Part shown: positions 32,040 to 35,666 of the stretch, piece after piece
How the letters are laid out: every line of letters starts with the position of its first letter
Numbering within the stretch: the first letter of the stretch is position 1
Assembly: GCA_900316495.1 (NCBI GenBank)
Contig: ONDC01000051.1
Location: 1-35,666 of the forward strand
Source of the DNA: an uncultured Eubacteriales bacterium
GTDB lineage: Bacteria; Bacillota; Clostridia; Oscillospirales; Acutalibacteraceae
DNA length: 35,666 bases
Direction: 5' to 3'
The notes under the pieces: model-generated
Told to the model about the DNA's origin: nothing
What the model saw: only the letters and a program-made list of their open reading frames with translations
Database searches by the model: none
Made by a program: the position numbers and the translations under genes

Positions 32040-35000
32040 TTACTTCACCGTGACGGTGATGGTGCTGGACTGTGCGGTTTTCCCCGCGCTGTCGGTCACG
32101 ACGCAATAGAGCTGGATGCCGTTCCAGGTGGAATTGGGCGACACCGTTTCGCTGGCGTGCGTGCGCCCGTTCCAGACGCTGAAGGAGGTCTGTCCCGCCT
32201 TTTTGAAATACCACTGGTATGTCAGACCGGTACCGCTTGCTTTGAGCGAAAGGGTAATGGAATTGCCGGCTGTCACAGTCTGATTGGTCGGCTGGGTCGT
32301 GATGACGGGGCCGGACTTGACAGTGACGGTAATGGTGTTGGATTTTGTCGTGTTGCCCGCCGAATTCCTGACAACGCAGTAGAGCTGAATGCCGTCCCAC
32401 GTCGCGTTGGGCGTGACTGTTTCACTTGCGTGTGTGCGATTATTCCACGCGCTGAAATCGCTTTGCCCCTTCTTCCTGAAATACCACTGATAGGTGAGTC
32501 CTTCGCCTGTCGCTTTCAGGGACAGCGTCAGAGAATCGCCAAGGCTGACTGTCTTGCTGGTCGGCTGGGTCGTGATGACGGGAACGATCTTAACCGTGAC
32601 GGTGATGGTGTTGGACTTTGTCGTGTTGCCTGCCGAATTCCTGACAACACAATAGAGCTGAATGCCGTCCCACGTCGCGTTGGGCGTGCAGGTTTCCGTG
32701 GCTTTCGTGTGCCCGTTCCACACGCTGAAATCGCTTTGCCCCTTCTTCCTGAAATACCACTGATAGGTGAGTCCTTCGCCTGTCGCTTTCAGGGACAGCG
32801 TCAGAGAATCGCCAAGGTTCACTGTCTTGTTGGTCGGCTGGGTGGTGATGACGGGAACGGTCTTTACCGTGACGGTAATGGTATTGGACTGCTTGGTGTT
32901 GCCGGAGCCGTCCTTAACGATGCAATAGAGCTGAATGCCGTCCCACGTCGCGTTGGGCGTGACCGTCTCGCTGGCGTGGGTTCTGCCGCTCCAGAGAGTA
33001 AAGGATGACGCGCCCTTCTTCTTGTAATACCACTGGTAGGTGAGTCCTTCGCCTGTCGCCTTCAGCGAGAGGGTGACGGATTCGCCAAGAGTAACCGTCT
33101 TGCTGGTCGGCTGGGTGGTGATGGCAAGGGCGGAGGCAAGGGTGACGGTCGCCTCGTCGGAATTGATCTTGTTGCCGCCGCCGTCCGTCACACGGCAGTA
33201 GAGCCGGATGCCGTTCCAGGTGTCGTTTGGCGTGCAGGTCTCCGTGGCGTGCGTGTGTCCGTTCCAGACCGAGAAGGCGCTCTGCGAGGTCTTTTTGAAA
33301 TACCACTGGTATTTCAGACCGCTGCCGGTCGCCTTGACCGAGAGCGTCAGCGGCTTGCCGGACGTGACGGTCTGGTTCTTGGGCTGCTGACTGATCGAAA
33401 GCACGCTGACAGACGCGGCGTCCGAATCAACATGATTTCCCTCCGCGTCATACACCCGGCAATAAAGCTGGATACCGTCCCATGAGACATTCGGGGTGCA
33501 GGTTTCGGTCGCGTGCGTGCGGTTGTTCCAGACGCTGAATCCGCTCTGTCCCTTCTTTTTGAAATACCACTGATAGCTCTTGCCGCAGTTGGCTTCGACG
33601 GAGAGCGTGACCGGCTGACCCAAAACGATATACCTGCTCTCAGGCTGCCCGGTTATCATGAGCGTGCCGTAATTGAAAACCACAGTCACGCCGTCGGGCA
33701 GGTCTGCGCCCAGACCGGAGGCGTTCCACTGTGCCTCGGTACCGGCAAAATTGATGGTGGTGAGCGCCGTGCAGCTTTCAAAAAGCGAATCGGATTCGGG
33801 AGAATCGTAGGAGGTGACAGTGATGACCTTTCCCATGATCGTCACGGTTCTGAGCGATGAGCAGTCATAGAACGCCTCCTTGCCCAATTGTGTCACGGAG
33901 CCGGGAATCGTCACCTCAGTGAGACTTGTACAGGTGCTGAACGCACTGCCGCCGATAGCGGTGACGGAGCCGGGGATGTCAATGGCTGTGAGCTTCCGGC
34001 AGAAGCTGAACGCGCCCCTGCCGATGGTCTTGACAGTGCCGGGCAGCGTCACGCTTGTGAGGGAGGTGCAGCCCGAGAAGGTGCCCTCGCCGATTTCGTC
34101 CACGCCGTCGGGAACGACCACCGATTCCAGCGACGAGCAGCCGATGAACGCCTGTTTGTGAATGCGGCTGACCGAACGTCCCAGTGTGACGCTCTTCATG
34201 CCGGTGCAGTAATAGAACGCCGCCTCTCCGATGGAGCTGACGGAATCGGGAACGGTGACGCTTGTCACCTCGCTCTTGGCGTAAAACGCCATGCTCCGGA
34301 TGCTGTTCACGGTATCGGGAATGACCACGTCGCCGCCCTTGCCCCGGTATTCCTCCAGCACGCCGTTCACGATTCTGAAATCCGGGTCATAGCGATAATT
34401 CACGGTAACGCCCGCGGGAAATCTGCGCGAAAGATCCGCGTTCTCCCATTCCTCCTCGGTGCCGGCATAATTGACGGTACTCAGCGCGTCGCAATTGAGA
34501 AAGGCGAGGGGCTGGTTGTTGTAGATGTAGATGGACGGCGCCTTGGCAAGCAGGTTGACCGTCGTCAGCTTTTTGTTGTCGGCAAAGGAGCGCTGCTGAA
34601 TGTCCTGAACGGTGGCGGGGATGGTCACTGTCGTCATGGCTGTGTTGCGGAGGGAGTAGGAGGCGAGTACCTTGAGTCCATTCGGCAGAATGACGCCCGT
34701 CACCTTCACGCAATCCTCAAAGGCGGAGTAATCCAGCTTGGTCACGCCGTCCGGAACCGTGACATTGCCGACATTCATCGCCGGAGGACAGCGCAGCAGC
34801 ACGGTTTTGTCCTTATTGTAAAGAATACCGCTGGAGGAACTGAAATTGGCATTGTCCTCGGCTACTTCAATGTAACGGAGGCTCTCGCAGCCGTCGAACA
34901 GATAAAGCCCCATGCTTTCCACCGACGCGGGGAAGGTCATGCGGGTGATGCCCGTGCCGTTGAAGGCTCTGTTGCCGATGGTTTTCAGCGTGTCCGGCAT

Positions 35001-35666
35001 GGCGATCTCCGTCACGGAGGACTGACCGTTAAACGCCTTCTCCGCGATGGAGGTGACGCCCTCGGGAATCACCACAATGCCGCCGGCTCCGGAATAGCTC
35101 TTCACCACGTTGTTCTCGATGGTCAGACCGGGGTGATAGTCATAGGTCACGGAAGGGCTGCCGTAGAAAGCGTCCTGAATGGTCTTGCCCGACTGCTTCA
35201 TGGGGATGGCGTTCCATTCCTCCTGCGAGCCGATGTAATACACGTCCTTCACGTCCCATGAGAAGGAGGAAGTATTCACCCTCGGCGCTTTGGCGTTCCA
35301 GTAGACCCTCGTGAAGGGGCTTCTGTGAAATGCGGCGTATCCGATATATTTCACGCTCGAGGGAATGGTGACGTCACAGGTCAGGGCATTGCAGCCGTAG
35401 AACATATAGTCCCCGAGCGTCTTTACGCCCTCCGGAATCACGGGGGACAGTGTAGCTTGCGCCGCTCTTTCCGGCGGGATAAAGCAGCAGCTTTGTCCCA
35501 TCCTTCGAGAGCATCACGCCGTCCACTGAGGAATACGCGGTGTTTTCCCCATCGACCGTGACGGCGATGAGCGAGCTGCAGTCCGCAAACGCACCGTTTT
35601 CCAGACGGGTAAGCGCTGCGGGAATCGTCACGGATGACAGCGCTCTGTTTCTGCCAAACGCGCCGG
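32040..35666 (-). CDS. BspA-type LRR surface protein with six Ig-like repeats, frameshifted, partial
   Basis: Minus strand, N-terminus beyond the right edge. Frame A runs from the edge to about 35447 (GAFGRNRALSSVTIPAAL...SGASYTVP); frame B continues from PEGVKTLGDYMFYGC to the stop at 32040 (up to 1153 codons). The two are joined by a run of five C (35442-35446 as G on the plus strand) where four would keep frame. The N-terminal two thirds are LRR_5/BspA repeats (patterns like VTIPDSVSSIGEAAFYYCTGMKSVTL); then six Ig-like repeats of about 90 residues (QPTxKTVxLGDSLTLSLKA ... YQWYFKKKG ... GIQLYC). No sortase or other anchor follows the last repeat. Likely a secreted adhesin or ligand-binding protein. 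Confidence 0.82.
32043..33662 (-). repeat. Six tandem Ig-like repeats, 91-codon period
   Basis: Approximate units: 32043-32315, 32316-32588, 32589-32861, 32862-33134, 33135-33401 and 33402-33662. Units 32316-32588 and 32589-32861 are nearly identical in DNA as well as protein, pointing to a recent duplication; the outer units differ more. The block around WNGHTHATETCTPN varies between units (WNNRTHASETVTPN and others) in an otherwise stable frame. Confidence 0.85.

Noticed and set aside
33888-35261. Long plus-strand open frame opposite the LRR gene
   Set aside because: It is the shadow of a repetitive, high-GC minus-strand gene; its residues repeat in step with the LRRs, it has no ribosome site and resembles no family.
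1-35666. tRNA, rRNA, integrase, transposase or phage genes
   Set aside because: None seen on either strand, so the mobile origin of the capsule/RiPP unit has no direct support.

Overview
The window looks like part of the chromosome of an endospore-forming, low-to-mid GC gut-type Clostridium relative (Oscillospiraceae/Ruminococcaceae-like). Evidence: a SpoIIP homologue, Clostridia-style LCP, PG-binding and Wzz/tyrosine-kinase proteins, GPH-type sugar symporter with rhamnose genes, BspA-type surface protein, and strong GGAGG ribosome sites. No taxonomy search was possible, so this is inference.

Layout. (1) 450-5012, minus strand: an envelope operon (LCP ligase, PG-binding membrane protein, Wzz/BY-kinase, UDP-glucuronate 4-epimerase) behind a clear promoter at 5158-5186; upstream of it lie wreckage of a Wzx flippase and another capsule-type gene (5049-5884). 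(2) 6238-14007: a divergent AraC regulator and a plus-strand catabolic operon for rhamnose-containing glycosides: GH3 glycosidase, GPH transporter, RhaB, RhaA, RhaD. The transporter carries an in-frame TAG and is joined, with both ends missing, to a truncated rhaB. (3) 14414-29468: one very long co-directional unit with a consensus promoter and overlapping start/stop codons: nucleotidyltransferase, HprK-like kinase, ABC exporter, Wzz/BY-kinase, sugar-phosphate transferase, the whole GDP-D-glycero-D-manno-heptose pathway (HddA, HddC-GmhB fusion, GmhA), two glycosyltransferases, Wzy-like polymerase, a truncated Wzx fused to a LicD remnant, then four tandem small peptides, a radical-SAM SPASM-domain remnant, a PqqD protein and a truncated S26-type peptidase. 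(4) 29730-35666: PSD-like enzyme (minus), SpoIIP (plus), and a giant BspA-LRR/Ig-repeat surface protein (minus, running off the right edge, with a homopolymer frameshift).

Most interesting: a RiPP-like system whose tailoring genes (nucleotidyltransferase, HprK-like kinase, exporter) lie at the head, and whose precursors, rSAM, PqqD and protease lie at the tail, of a heptose-capsule operon. The four precursors share a YxxPxM leader like that recognised by PqqD-type domains in lasso peptide (paeninodin-like) systems, and every candidate core starts with Gly and has Asp/Glu at position 7, 8 or 9; yet no lasso cyclase is in the window and a radical-SAM remnant is present instead.

A second theme is damage: at least seven genes show truncations, fused fragments or missing in-frame blocks. 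Either the locus is decaying by repeated deletion, or the contig is misassembled; raw reads across the junctions would decide.
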